Assembly: GCF_901212675.1 (NCBI RefSeq)
Contig: NZ_CAAKOQ010000057.1
Location: 1,649-25,606, forward strand
DNA from: Olsenella uli
Lineage (GTDB): Bacteria > Actinomycetota > Coriobacteriia > Coriobacteriales > Atopobiaceae
Reading direction: 5' to 3'
DNA: 23,958 bases
Below the pieces are notes generated by a model that was given only the letters and a program-made list of their open reading frames with translations, did not search any database and was not told the DNA's origin. This document shows positions 7,095-14,358 of this stretch, in pieces. Position 1 is the stretch's first letter, and every line of letters begins with the position of its first letter. The position numbers and the translations under genes are program-made.

Positions 7095-8048
7095 ATGATC
7101 CTCTCGCTCGCTCCCATGGAGGGGGTTACCGGTAGCGTGTTCCGGCGCGTCCACGCCGAGTGCTTCGGGGTCCTCGACCGCTACTACACCCCGTTTGTCG
7201 CGCCGCCGCACGCGGGGTCCACGTTCGGCGGGCGCGCGGCCCGCGAGGTCGATCCCGAGCGCAACCGCGGGCTCGACGTTATCCCGCAGCTGCTCACGAA
7301 GGACGCCGACGAGTTCGTGTACGCTGCGGGGCTGCTTGCCGATATGGGCTACCGGGAGGTCAACCTCAACCTGGGATGTCCCTCGGGAACGGTCTTCAAC
7401 AAGGGCAAGGGCTCGGGCTTCCTGCGTGACCCCGAGGCACTCGACGCGTTCCTCGGCGAGGCCTGTGCGCGCTCGCCGCTGCCGGTCTCGGTCAAGACGC
7501 GGCTGGGCGTGTCCGATGACGCCGAGTTCGGGCGGATCCTCGACGCCTACTGCGCCCATCCGCTCGCCGAGCTCATCGTTCACCCGCGCGTGCGCGAGGA
7601 CTTCTACAAGGGCGCGCCGCGCTGGGAGCCCTATGGCGAGGCCCTTGCCCGGGCGCCCTTCCCAGTGGCCTACAACGGGGACATCTTTGCGCCGGAGGAC
7701 CTGGAGGCGCTGCTCTCTGCATATCCGGCGACGCGGCATGTGATGGTGGGACGCGGCGTCCTCACCAACCCCGCGTTGCCGCGGCAGCTGCGAGGTGGTG
7801 GTCCCATGACGCCCGAGGAGCTCCATGCGTTTCATGACAGGCTGTTCGATGCCTACGAGGCCGAGATTGGTGGCAATGCGGTCTATCGCCTCAAGGAATG
7901 GTGGGCGTATGCCCGGTATGCCTTCGCGGACCCCGTCGCGGTGCATCGAGCGATGCGGAAGGCGCGCCGCGTCGAGGACTACAGGGCGGCGGCCGAGCAG
8001 GTCTTTCGCAGCGAACCGCTTGCTGACAGGCCTTGTTTCCAGGTGTGA
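7095..8048 (+). CDS. dus: tRNA-dihydrouridine synthase
   Basis: An FMN enzyme that reduces uridine to dihydrouridine in the tRNA D loop using NADPH. The 317-residue protein begins with the family hallmark MILSLAPMEGVTGSVFRR. It carries LNLGCPSGTVFNKGKGSG with the catalytic Cys95, then the FMN/RNA-binding VKTRLG (about 133-138), IVHPR (His163), YNGDI and VGRGVLTNP, and a C-terminal helical RNA-binding part. The ATG at 7095 follows AAGGGG at 7081-7086 and puts the conserved N terminus in place; upstream in-frame codons are not family-like. Complete and presumably functional. It stands alone, downstream of a palindromic repeat. Confidence 0.93.
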   Translation: MILSLAPMEGVTGSVFRRVHAECFGVLDRYYTPFVAPPHAGSTFGGRAAREVDPERNRGLDVIPQLLTKDADEFVYAAGLLADMGYREVNLNLGCPSGTVFNKGKGSGFLRDPEALDAFLGEACARSPLPVSVKTRLGVSDDAEFGRILDAYCAHPLAELIVHPRVREDFYKGAPRWEPYGEALARAPFPVAYNGDIFAPEDLEALLSAYPATRHVMVGRGVLTNPALPRQLRGGGPMTPEELHAFHDRLFDAYEAEIGGNAVYRLKEWWAYARYAFADPVAVHRAMRKARRVEDYRAAAEQVFRSEPLADRPCFQV

Positions 8049-8216
8049 TGCCGCCCGTGGCCCCTTCGTTGACGCGTGCGCCACAGGCGTCCGCCAATCA
8101 TGGCGCCACGCGTGACGAAACCGTCACCGCCCCGTAAGCCTCGGCTCATCGATCGCGCGTGTCCCCGCTGCACAATGGGGGAGAACGCAGACCCTAGCGA
8201 GGACGAGGTGATCGCG

Positions 8217-8792
8217 ATGCCGAGGCCAGCCTTCTTCTCCCACGGAACCCCCAATCTTGTGCCAATCGAGGGAGGGCGCCTCGTTGACGCTCGCGTAGCC
8301 GGTCCTGCGGAGGCCCTGCTGCAAGCCTGCCGAGCCGCCGGCCTCGACCCGGTGGTCACGTCTGCCTATCGTAGCCCGGTCAGGCAGGCGTGGATTCTCG
8401 TCTGCAGGTTTGGCGCAAACATGCTGCGGGGTCTCTCGCCTTGTAAAGCTTGGCGAGCCGCGCGCCGCTACGTGGCGCTTCCGGGTCGGAGCGAGCACGC
8501 CTTGGGCGTCGCGCTCGACATCAGCTGCGGAGACGGTAGCCCGGGAGGCCTCGAGGGAATCCAGGACTGGCTGTTCGAGAATTCGTGGCGGTTTGGGTTC
8601 ATCCGTCGGTATCCGCCGGGCAAGTTCGCCCTTACGGGTGTGGACTTCGAGCCTTGGCACTACACCTACGTTGGCGTTGACGTTGCAACTGAGCTGCGGC
8701 GTACGGGCGAGTGCCTCGAGGAGCTCGCGGCCAGGCTTGAGGTGGGTCGTCGGAGGGGTAGGGCGGCAGGACTGAGGCCGTCGTGTCTCTAG
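8217..8792 (+). CDS. VanY-like peptidase M15B (D,D-carboxypeptidase family)
   Basis: A zinc peptidase of the family that trims D-Ala from peptidoglycan peptides. Motifs are TSAYRS (48-53), SEHALGVALDIS (Zn ligands His94 and Asp101), and EPWHYTYVG with catalytic Glu145 and third ligand His148. All metal and catalytic residues are present. The 191-residue product has no signal peptide or membrane anchor, and none can be gained from upstream starts (GTG 8208, ATG 8175). Most VanY enzymes act outside the membrane, so either the export signal has been lost or the enzyme acts inside like VanX. The ATG at 8217 is chosen because the family-like sequence (LVPIEGGRLVDARV) begins soon after it; the start is uncertain. 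Confidence 0.82.
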   Translation: MPRPAFFSHGTPNLVPIEGGRLVDARVAGPAEALLQACRAAGLDPVVTSAYRSPVRQAWILVCRFGANMLRGLSPCKAWRAARRYVALPGRSEHALGVALDISCGDGSPGGLEGIQDWLFENSWRFGFIRRYPPGKFALTGVDFEPWHYTYVGVDVATELRRTGECLEELAARLEVGRRRGRAAGLRPSCL

Positions 8793-8877
8793 CGCACTGA
8801 CTGTCGCTGCGCCGCACGGCGCGCAGGCCGAGGGCTAAGATGGCTTCCAGTTTGAGACCGGCTTTGGAGGGACGACC

Positions 8878-9060
8878 ATGATTGACCTCATTCCCATGCG
8901 CAGAAAGCGCCAGGCCCTCAGCGAGGAAGCTGGCATCGAGGTGCTCGAGCGCGGCACGTCCGGCGTGCTCGCGCTCAATGACTCCGAGCTTGGCGCGCCG
9001 TACCAGGTGCCGCTCAACTATGGCTACCGCGCGCGCAGGCGGCGGGCTGGGGAGCTGTGA
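8878..9060 (+). pseudogene. Pyridoxamine 5'-phosphate oxidase family, N-terminal fragment
   Basis: Begins at an ATG behind GGAGGGACG. The first 50 or so residues match the start of FMN-binding split-barrel proteins: MRRKRQALSEE, ERGTSGVLALND, then PYQVPLNYGY. The protein then changes to an Arg-rich tail and stops at 60 residues, while the family is about 150 or longer. The rest of the barrel and the FMN site are absent, so this is a truncated gene. Confidence 0.65.
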
Positions 9061-9134
9061 GCGGCTGCGCGTTGAATGGCAAGCCTCGTCGTCCTCCGGT
9101 TGACTAAGCCCCGGAAAGGTCAACCACCGCTCCA

Positions 9135-9163
9135 TTGTGTCAACCGTTCCTCGCCCCGATACT
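9135..9163 (+). promoter_or_regulatory. Putative promoter of the XRE regulator gene
   Basis: TTGTGT at 9135-9140, a 17-bp spacer and GATACT at 9158-9163, about 45 bp before the ATG at 9209. Spacing is ideal and both boxes match the sigma-70 consensus at four or five of six positions. Confidence 0.45.
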
Positions 9164-9208
9164 TGTCTCAGGGACCGGTCCTCCCGACACTTCCAGCAAG
9201 GAGGAGCC

Positions 9209-10216
9209 ATGAGAAACACGAGCATCGCCGAGAACATCGCCGCCGGGAGGCGCGAGCTCGGCATCACCCAGGCCGCGCTTGCCGAGCGGGTGGGCGTGAC
9301 GAAGGCCGCGGTCTCGAAGTGGGAGCTTGGCCAGAGCTTGCCCGACGTCGCCATGCTGCCACGCCTCGCGTCCCAGCTGGGCGTCACGCTCGACGAGCTC
9401 ATCGGCTATGGTCAGGAGCTATCAGATGAGGAAGTCTCCGCCATCGTGCGGGAGGCCACGGGGCTCTCCTTGACCGACCGCGACGCCGCCGTCGCCCGCT
9501 GCGAGCGGGAGCTGCGCGACCACGGGTCGAGTTGGAACCTGCTGGTCGCCGTTGCCGGGCTCTACGCCGGGTGGGCGACTACCGCCAGGGCCGCGGGCGA
9601 GGAGGGCGCAGCGGCGGTCCTCGGCGGTCGGGCCGACGAGCTCTGCCGCCGCGTGGTGGAGCGGTCACGTGAACCGGGTGAGGCCTTCCGGGCCCGCCAG
9701 ATCCAGGCGACGCTGCTCCTGTCCGAAGGGGACGCCGCGGCCGCGGCGGCGATGCTCGAGGGGATGCTCGCCCCCGGCAGCGCGGGGGTCTATCTGCTCC
9801 TCGAGGGGGCGTACGAGAAGCTCGGCAAGAGGTCCGATGCGCTCGCGTTGAACCGACGGCACCTCGCGGAGTCCGCCGGCACGGTCCTCGTCGAGGTCAT
9901 GTGCATGGTCAACCTGGCCGACGACGCTGAGGAGATCGCCCGCCTCGCGGGGCGGGGCGAGGAGGCACGCTCCGCCCTCGGTTGGGCGCTCGCGGATGCC
10001 GACTCCATCCCGAGCCTGCGTGTCACGGCGGCCGCGAGGCTGCTCGAGCTCGGAGAGGAGGCTACCGCCCTTAACCAGCTCGAGGTCATTGCGGGCGAGC
10101 AGCAGGGAGATAACACCACCCAGCTCGCTCGCCTGCTCTTGGGGGATGAATCCCATTGGCGCGACGAGTCCCTCGCTGACTGGCGCCTGGCCCTGCTGGG
10201 TCGCATGCAGGCCTGA
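9209..10216 (+). CDS. XRE-family regulator with long helical C-terminal domain
   Basis: A 335-residue protein. Residues 6-62 form a Cro/C1 helix-turn-helix (AGRRELGITQAALAERVGVTK, given in part, then AVSKWELGQSLPDV and LDELIGYG). The rest is Ala/Leu/Glu-rich and looks like stacked helical repeats of TPR type (ALNRRHLAESAG, ALNQLEVIAGEQ), possibly for sensing or protein contact. The ATG at 9209 follows a near-perfect AAGGAGGAG; a GTG further up at 9137 would only add a non-family tail. The next gene starts 15 bp after the stop behind its own AGGAGG, so the two form an operon. It may regulate itself and the small membrane protein. Confidence 0.85.
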   Translation: MRNTSIAENIAAGRRELGITQAALAERVGVTKAAVSKWELGQSLPDVAMLPRLASQLGVTLDELIGYGQELSDEEVSAIVREATGLSLTDRDAAVARCERELRDHGSSWNLLVAVAGLYAGWATTARAAGEEGAAAVLGGRADELCRRVVERSREPGEAFRARQIQATLLLSEGDAAAAAAMLEGMLAPGSAGVYLLLEGAYEKLGKRSDALALNRRHLAESAGTVLVEVMCMVNLADDAEEIARLAGRGEEARSALGWALADADSIPSLRVTAAARLLELGEEATALNQLEVIAGEQQGDNTTQLARLLLGDESHWRDESLADWRLALLGRMQA

Positions 10217-10231
10217 CGAGAGGAGGTTCCC

Positions 10232-10423
10232 ATGAGAGAGTACGGGGAAAGGCCGGAAGCACCCTACCGCCGCCCTGCCCTGATGTGGTGGGAACTCCTT
10301 GCATACGCGCTGATACTCGCGATCGCGCTCGCCCTTAACGCGCTGCAGTTCCCCAAATGGGTCGCCGTCCCCCTCGTCCTTGCGGTGCTCGTGGTTCGGG
10401 CTGTACGGATAGGGATCGACTGA
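10232..10423 (+). CDS. Small membrane protein, operon partner of the XRE regulator
   Basis: A 63-residue protein with a strong ribosome-binding site (AGGAGG). After a charged N terminus come two hydrophobic segments: WWELLAYALILAIALALNAL, then WVAVPLVLAVLVVRAV after a short FPK turn. The family is not recognised. Translational linkage to the regulator upstream suggests a shared function or co-regulation. Confidence 0.7.
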   Translation: MREYGERPEAPYRRPALMWWELLAYALILAIALALNALQFPKWVAVPLVLAVLVVRAVRIGID

Positions 10424-10666
10424 TCCTATTGGTTCGAGTCGCTCGGCTGCTTTCCGAAAGAAGGATGGGGCGATGACCACAATTGGTGCTGAGCCATACG
10501 GTTGAGAGTCTGCAGTGTGTGCCAACTCGTTTTTCGCATCTCACTGCCGTCTCATGTGGTGCCGGCTACATCGCTACGTATTATGTGGTCCTCATCTGCA
10601 CCTCGCCGCCCCATCAGCTGGGTATGCGCTCTTCGTCTGCACCTCATTTTGAGTTAGGTCTCTGCT
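10424..10666. other. Gap without a recognisable gene
   Basis: About 240 bp of lower-GC sequence. A ten-codon frame starts at 10473 behind GAAGAAGGA-like sequence and ends at a TGA, which could be the relic of a gene start. No hairpin terminator or coding homology is evident. Confidence 0.4.
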
Positions 10667-11131
10667 TCAGTAATCTTTCTGTATAGAATAAGCCAACACT
10701 GTAGATATATTGAAGAGCGCCGCGGATACGCCGAGCAGCGCGCGGCCCAGCACGAGCATGCCGGCGCCCACGGCCAGGGCGCAGATGAGCGAGCTCACGG
10801 CGAAGCCCGCGGTGTCCGCCATGAAGGCGCGCTTCGCCCCGAAGCGATCCGAGAGGTTGCCGGCGAGCAGGAGCAGTGCGGCGAACGCCAGCGTGAAGCC
10901 ATCGACGATCCATTGCTGCGCAGCCGTGTTCGTATGGAGCTCCGTGCCGATGGTGGGCAGCGCGACGTTCACGATGAACGTGTCCATGCCGATGAGGAAC
11001 ATGGCGAGGGAGGCAGCGGCGCAGGGGATCATGCTGGCGCGCCGGGCCGGCTTGCTCGCCGCGGAGCGCGGCCGCCCGCCGGTGGTCATCGCGGGTCTTT
11101 CGGGTGATCGGGCGAGGGACATCGTGCTCAC
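10667..11131 (-). pseudogene. DHA2-type MFS drug exporter, N-terminal fragment
   Basis: On the minus strand the N-terminal third of an EmrB/QacA-like exporter is legible: the first membrane helix with FLIGMDTFIVNVALPTIG, then QQWIVDGFTLAFAALLLLAG, motif A GNLSDRFGAKR, and LGRALLGVSAALF. After the fourth helix the sequence departs (ISTVLAYSIQKDY) and stops. About 140 of an expected 450-500 residues remain, and the downstream helices are absent. The start is a GTG at 11131 with GAGAGGA upstream; it overlaps the stop of the aldo/keto reductase scrap. Confidence 0.75.
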
Positions 11132-11357
11132 GTGAATCCTCTCTGGTCGAAGGATTGAAGGGCCGAAGGGTTGCGAAGTGCTGCGAAGGGTTGCGAAGGC
11201 TGCCTAGTCGTCGCCTTGAACGCGCGGCGCGCGCGGGCTCCCGCGGCGGTGCCGTAGTTGAAGAGGCTCTCGTCCTCGTCGAGCGTGGCAATCCGTGCCA
11301 TCTCCTCGTCGGAGAGTCGCCAATCCCAGATGTCGAGGCTCTGCGCCATGCGCGCCT
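11128..11357 (-). pseudogene. Aldo/keto reductase, C-terminal fragment
   Basis: On the minus strand the segment RMAQSLDIWDWRLSDEEM, followed by ARIATLDEDESLFNY, is the C-terminal end of an NADPH-dependent aldo/keto reductase (family pattern RMAENLDIWDFELSDEEM). The preceding 200-plus residues of the barrel are missing. Coding then continues through a low-complexity stretch containing two copies of CGAAGGGTTGCGAAG (11164-11178 and 11184-11198, 20 bp apart) before a TGA. The upstream edge joins a LysR scrap on the other strand at about 11357. Confidence 0.65.
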
Positions 11358-11593
11358 TGGGCCTCGAGGTGATCGACGTCGACCGCTATGACCTTGGACT
11401 CTTCAACGAGTACGCGGAGAAGGCCGGCGTGCTCGTGACATCAGGAGCCTGGTCGGGCCTTCATCCGGGGCTCGTCACCGTGTAGCTCGCGGAGCCGCGC
11501 GAGGCGGCGTGTGCGCTGCTCTATCCGCTTGAGCCCGCCGTCTCTGTTCAGGCCTTCATTGACGCCAATAACGCCCTTCTCGAGCGTTCGTAG
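11357..11593 (+). pseudogene. LysR-type regulator, C-terminal fragment with stop
   Basis: The plus strand reads DVDRYDLGLFNEYAEKAG, VLVTSGAWSGLHPGLVTV, an in-frame TAG at 11483-11485, then AACALLYPLEPAVSVQAFID and NNALLERS before the final stop. This resembles the end of a LysR effector-binding domain, ending in the usual FID/LLER helix. The DNA-binding half is missing and the remainder carries a nonsense codon. The family call is moderately sure; the broken state is clear. Confidence 0.5.
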
Positions 11594-11694
11594 ATGTCAA
11601 ATTGAAACCGGCGCCTTCGCGTGTTCATTGCCATATCTATGCCACTCGTATTGGGTGGGGCAGTTCATGCTCGAGAGGGTGTTGAAGTCAGCCG

Positions 11695-11800
11695 CTCGTC
11701 AAGGGGAAGATCGCGAAGTACCAAGGTGTGCTCGTTACCTTGGTGCTCGTGACTCTTGGCCTGTCCATCCTCGCGAAGAACTACGTGCTCAAGTGCGGGG
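11695..11800 (+). pseudogene. Membrane protein scrap
   Basis: One frame reads LVKGKIAKYQGVLVTLVLVT, then LGLSILAKNYVLKCG: a basic end, one membrane helix and another basic end. There is no start codon and no continuing frame on either side, so it looks like the tail of a lost membrane protein. Bases 11594-11694 hold nothing I can assign. Confidence 0.3.
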
Positions 11801-11837
11801 CGCATGCGCGTCGCGCACCTCGCCCGGATTCCCGGCT

Positions 11838-11856
11838 CCGCGTGCCGGGTATAACC
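11838..11856 (+). promoter_or_regulatory. Possible promoter box shared with the bile salt hydrolase leader
   Basis: GCGTGCCGGGTATAA occurs here and again at about 6223-6237 upstream of the bile salt hydrolase pseudogene, each time 35-45 bp before the start codon. TATAA(C/G) would be the -10 box. No convincing -35 is seen at either place, so the upstream GCGTGCCGGG may substitute for it. Confidence 0.35.
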
Positions 11857-11882
11857 ATTCCGTCGAAATCGGGGGCGAAACT

Positions 11883-12257
11883 ATGGGGACCATAACGACG
11901 AAACGAATCTACGACGAGCCAGGCGATGCGGACGGGGAGCGCATCCTCGTCGACCGGCTGTGGCCCCGTGGCATCTCGAAGGACCGCGCCCGGCTCACCG
12001 CGTGGGACAAGGACGTTGCCCCGTCGACGGAGCTGAGGAAATGGTTTGGGCACGACCCCGACCGTTTCGCGGAGTTTTCTGCTCGGTATCGCGACGAGCT
12101 CTCGTCCTCATCCGCTGCGGAAGAACTTGCGAGCAGGTGTCGAGATCAACTCGTGCAAGGCCGGAACGTGACGCTGCTCTATGCCGCGAAGGACGCCTCT
12201 TGCAACCATGCCGTCGTGCTTGGGGATTGGCTTGCCGAGAAGACGAAAACGGCTTGA
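11883..12257 (+). CDS. DUF488 family protein (YeaO-like)
   Basis: A 124-residue complete protein of the DUF488/YeaO family, whose biochemical role is not settled. Hallmarks are RIYDEPGDADGERILVDRLW at the N terminus (here in its usual place after a first strand), PRGISKDRARLTAWDKDVAP, LRKWFGHDP, and VTLLYAAKD with a following Cys near residue 106. The start at 11883 follows a GGGGGCG ribosome-binding site. It is the only intact gene between 10424 and 13478, surrounded by remnants. Confidence 0.88.
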   Translation: MGTITTKRIYDEPGDADGERILVDRLWPRGISKDRARLTAWDKDVAPSTELRKWFGHDPDRFAEFSARYRDELSSSSAAEELASRCRDQLVQGRNVTLLYAAKDASCNHAVVLGDWLAEKTKTA

Positions 12258-12318
12258 GCCCTTGGCGGCTGGGAAAAGCTGAGGTAAGGGCCATGAAGAA
12301 CGCTCTAGTTCAGATTGC

Positions 12319-13478
12319 ATGGTTGGGAGCATCTTTCATGAAATCGCCTCCGACATCGTTCGGAACATTTCGTTGCTTGACCCGAGCAAGCGATTTGTAC
12401 CTGGAGAAACGCTCATCATCTTCGATGAGATTCAGGAGCTTCCTGACGTTGCCGCCTCGCTCATGTTCTTCAAGATTGATGGTCGCTTCGATGCCATCTG
12501 TTTGGGATTGATGCTGGGGATTGACTACAAGACCATCGAGAGCAACAGCGTTGGTTAGAAAACCGATTTCGATATGAGGTCGCTCGACTTTGAGGAATAC
12601 CTTTGGGCAAAGGGCTACGGCGACGACGTCATCAGTTCAATGCTGGAGCACATCGTTACGGCGCGCCCTTTTTCCGTGACGGAAGAGTCGGCCTTCACCA
12701 GTGCTTTCTTGGAGTACTGCGTGTTGGGAGGTATGCCTGCCGTCGTGAGCTCCTTCATAGAGCGTGGTCGTTCGAGGGGGCGCTCGCCATGCAGCGTCAG
12801 CTGGTCTTTGATTATCAAGAGGACATACGCAAGTTTGTTTCGGGTATCGAGCAGATGCGTGTGCTCTACGTGTTCAAGCACATGCCGGTGCAGCTTGCCA
12901 AGGAAAACAAGAAGTTCCAGATCTCTAAGGTGGCGAGCGGCGCCAGGTTCAAGGACTACTGGGGCTGCATCAAGTGGCTGGCGAGCGCGGGCGTGGTGAA
13001 CATGTGCCACTGCCTGCTCGATCCGGAGCTGCCAATCAAAGGCAACTATGACCAGGCGAAGTACAAGCTGTACTTCAGCGACAGCGGCCTTCTCGTGTCC
13101 ATGCTGGATGACGAGTCGAGCGATGACCTGCGATCAAACAGGAACCTCGACGTGTACAAGGGCGGGCTCTACGAGAACATCGTTGCGGAGGCGCTGGTCA
13201 AGCAGGGGTACGACCTGTTCTACTACAAGCGGGAGAACTCCACGCTTGAAGAGGATTTCTTTGTGAGGTCGGGTTCATGCCTGGTGCCCATTGAGGTGAA
13301 GGCGACAAACGGCACCGCGAAGTCCATGCGCACCTTGATCTCGTCTGACAAATACCCGGATATCAGCTGGTGGGGTTAAGATTCGCGGAGGAAACGTGGG
13401 GAGAGCAACAACGTGCTGACAATTCCGTATTTCCGTGCGTTTTTGCTGCGGAGGTGCTTGGAGCAAAGGCTTTGGTGA
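12319..13478 (+). pseudogene. AAA ATPase (DUF4143 family), degraded paralogue
   Basis: Same subfamily as the gene at 1475-2797. The N terminus with Walker A is missing. The remainder starts near SIFHEIASDIVRNISLL and keeps LIIFDEIQELPD (Walker B). It has a TAG at 12556-12558, continues with MRSLDFEEYLWAKGYG and GGMPAVVSSFIERG, and shifts frame near 12770. It then reads LAMQRQLVFDYQEDI, QLAKENKKFQISKVASG, KGGLYENIVAEAL and VPIEVKAT. A further shift near 13375 is needed to reach the proper tail, NVLTIPYFRAFLLRRCLEQR, which ends at TGA 13476-13478. Lost N terminus, one stop and at least two shifts make it non-functional. Between 12258 and 12318, GGAAAAGCTG (12272-12281) recalls the core of the 32-bp repeats before its intact relative. 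Confidence 0.85.
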
Positions 13479-13505
13479 TGACAAAACGGTCGGGTCGGTT
13501 TGTCA
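13479..13505. repeat. Palindromic TGACAAA/TTTGTCA repeat, copy 2
   Basis: TGACAAA, ACGGTCGGGTCGG, TTTGTCA. It begins immediately after the stop codon of the ATPase pseudogene. Together with the copy at 15629-15661 it flanks the tetR-MFS pair. Confidence 0.65.
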
Positions 13506-13515
13506 GCTGCCCTAG

Positions 13516-13544
13516 TTTACAAACCGACCGATGGTATGTATACT
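13516..13544 (+). promoter_or_regulatory. tetR promoter with overlapping operator
   Basis: TTTACA at 13516-13521, a 17-bp spacer and TATACT at 13539-13544, with the start codon 24 bp further on. The sequence TGGTATGTATA (13532-13542) overlaps the -10. Its complement TATACATACCA recurs upstream of the MFS gene at 14300-14310, so TetR probably represses both. Confidence 0.65.
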
Positions 13545-13568
13545 GGTCTCCAGGCGATTGGAGGACAT

Positions 13569-14234
13569 ATGGCACGTAACGCACATCCCGAGGAGACCGA
13601 GCATCGCATCCTCGATTCTGCCCGGAGGCTGTTTGCCGAGAAGGGCTACGAAAGGACGTCCATCCAAGACATCCTGAACGACCTCGGCGACCTCTCCAAG
13701 GGCGCCATCTACCACCATTTCAAGTCGAAGGAAGCGATCCTCGACCGGCTGAACAACGACGAGTGGGCCGTTACCGTGCGTCTGCGGGACGAGCTGCTGT
13801 GTCGGCGCGACCTGACCGCGCTCGAGAAGCTGCGGGCGCTCATCTTCTCCGTCGTCGAGGACAAGGACCATCTCGAACTCGTCCGTTCCCAGCTGGCTTT
13901 GCTCGAGGACCCCGCGTTCTTCACCTCCAACATGCGCTTTTGGTCGACGGAGCTGCCGAAGTCCTTCCGCGCCTTCGTTGACCTGGGGGTTCAGGATGGT
14001 TCGATTCCCACGGCGTATCCCGAGGAGGCGGCGCAGCTGCTCGCGCTGCTCTGCAACTACTGGCTCATGCCCTGCTTCTATCCGGCCTCGCATGACGATA
14101 TGGAGCGGCGCATCCGCTCCTTGGACGCGATGCTGGACGCCATCGATGTGCCGCTGTTCGACGAGGCGCTTATCCAGCGAGCGGTCGAGGGGCTTATGGC
14201 TCTGGTGCCGGACGGGCAGGGTTCAGCTGCGTAG
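13569..14234 (+). CDS. TetR/AcrR-family transcriptional regulator
   Basis: A 221-residue repressor. The N-terminal helix-turn-helix spans about residues 8-58 (RILDSARRLFAEKGYERTS, IQDILNDLG, LSKGAIYHHFKSKEAIL). The larger C-terminal part is the ligand-binding, dimer-forming region and is not family-specific. The ATG at 13569 follows GGAGGA. The neighbouring MFS gene is transcribed in the same direction behind its own palindrome, so the ligand is likely a substrate of that exporter. A GC hairpin at 14254-14285 separates the two. Confidence 0.92.
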   Translation: MARNAHPEETEHRILDSARRLFAEKGYERTSIQDILNDLGDLSKGAIYHHFKSKEAILDRLNNDEWAVTVRLRDELLCRRDLTALEKLRALIFSVVEDKDHLELVRSQLALLEDPAFFTSNMRFWSTELPKSFRAFVDLGVQDGSIPTAYPEEAAQLLALLCNYWLMPCFYPASHDDMERRIRSLDAMLDAIDVPLFDEALIQRAVEGLMALVPDGQGSAA

Positions 14235-14253
14235 GCCGTTTGACGTACGTCGT

Positions 14254-14285
14254 CCGGGTGGCGGGTCTTTTGTGCCGTCACCCGG
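14254..14285 (+). terminator. Possible terminator hairpin after tetR
   Basis: CCGGGTGGCGG pairs with CCGTCACCCGG across a ten-base loop, with one G-T pair and all other pairs Watson-Crick, and is followed by TTT. The U tract is short, so it may act as a weak terminator or attenuator between tetR and the exporter gene. Confidence 0.5.
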
Positions 14286-14299
14286 TTTCAAATCACCAA

Positions 14300-14322
14300 T
14301 ATACATACCAACAGTTGGTATG
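14300..14322. promoter_or_regulatory. TetR-type operator upstream of the MFS gene
   Basis: CATACCAACAGTTGGTATG at 14304-14322 is a perfect 19-bp palindrome. It overlaps TATACATACCA, which is also present on the other strand in the tetR promoter. It lies 37 bp before the exporter start, where a bound repressor would block transcription. Confidence 0.7.
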
Positions 14323-14358
14323 AATAGATATCAAGACGAAATCATGAAGGGAATCACT

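Noticed and set aside
6282..8084. 600-codon open frame on the minus strand
   Set aside because: Antisense to the bile salt hydrolase pseudogene and dus; Arg/Gly-rich without any family motif, a product of high GC.
14320..14358. Earlier ATG starts (14320, 14344) for the MFS exporter
   Set aside because: The first lies in the operator and neither has a ribosome-binding site; AAGGGA fits the ATG at 14359.
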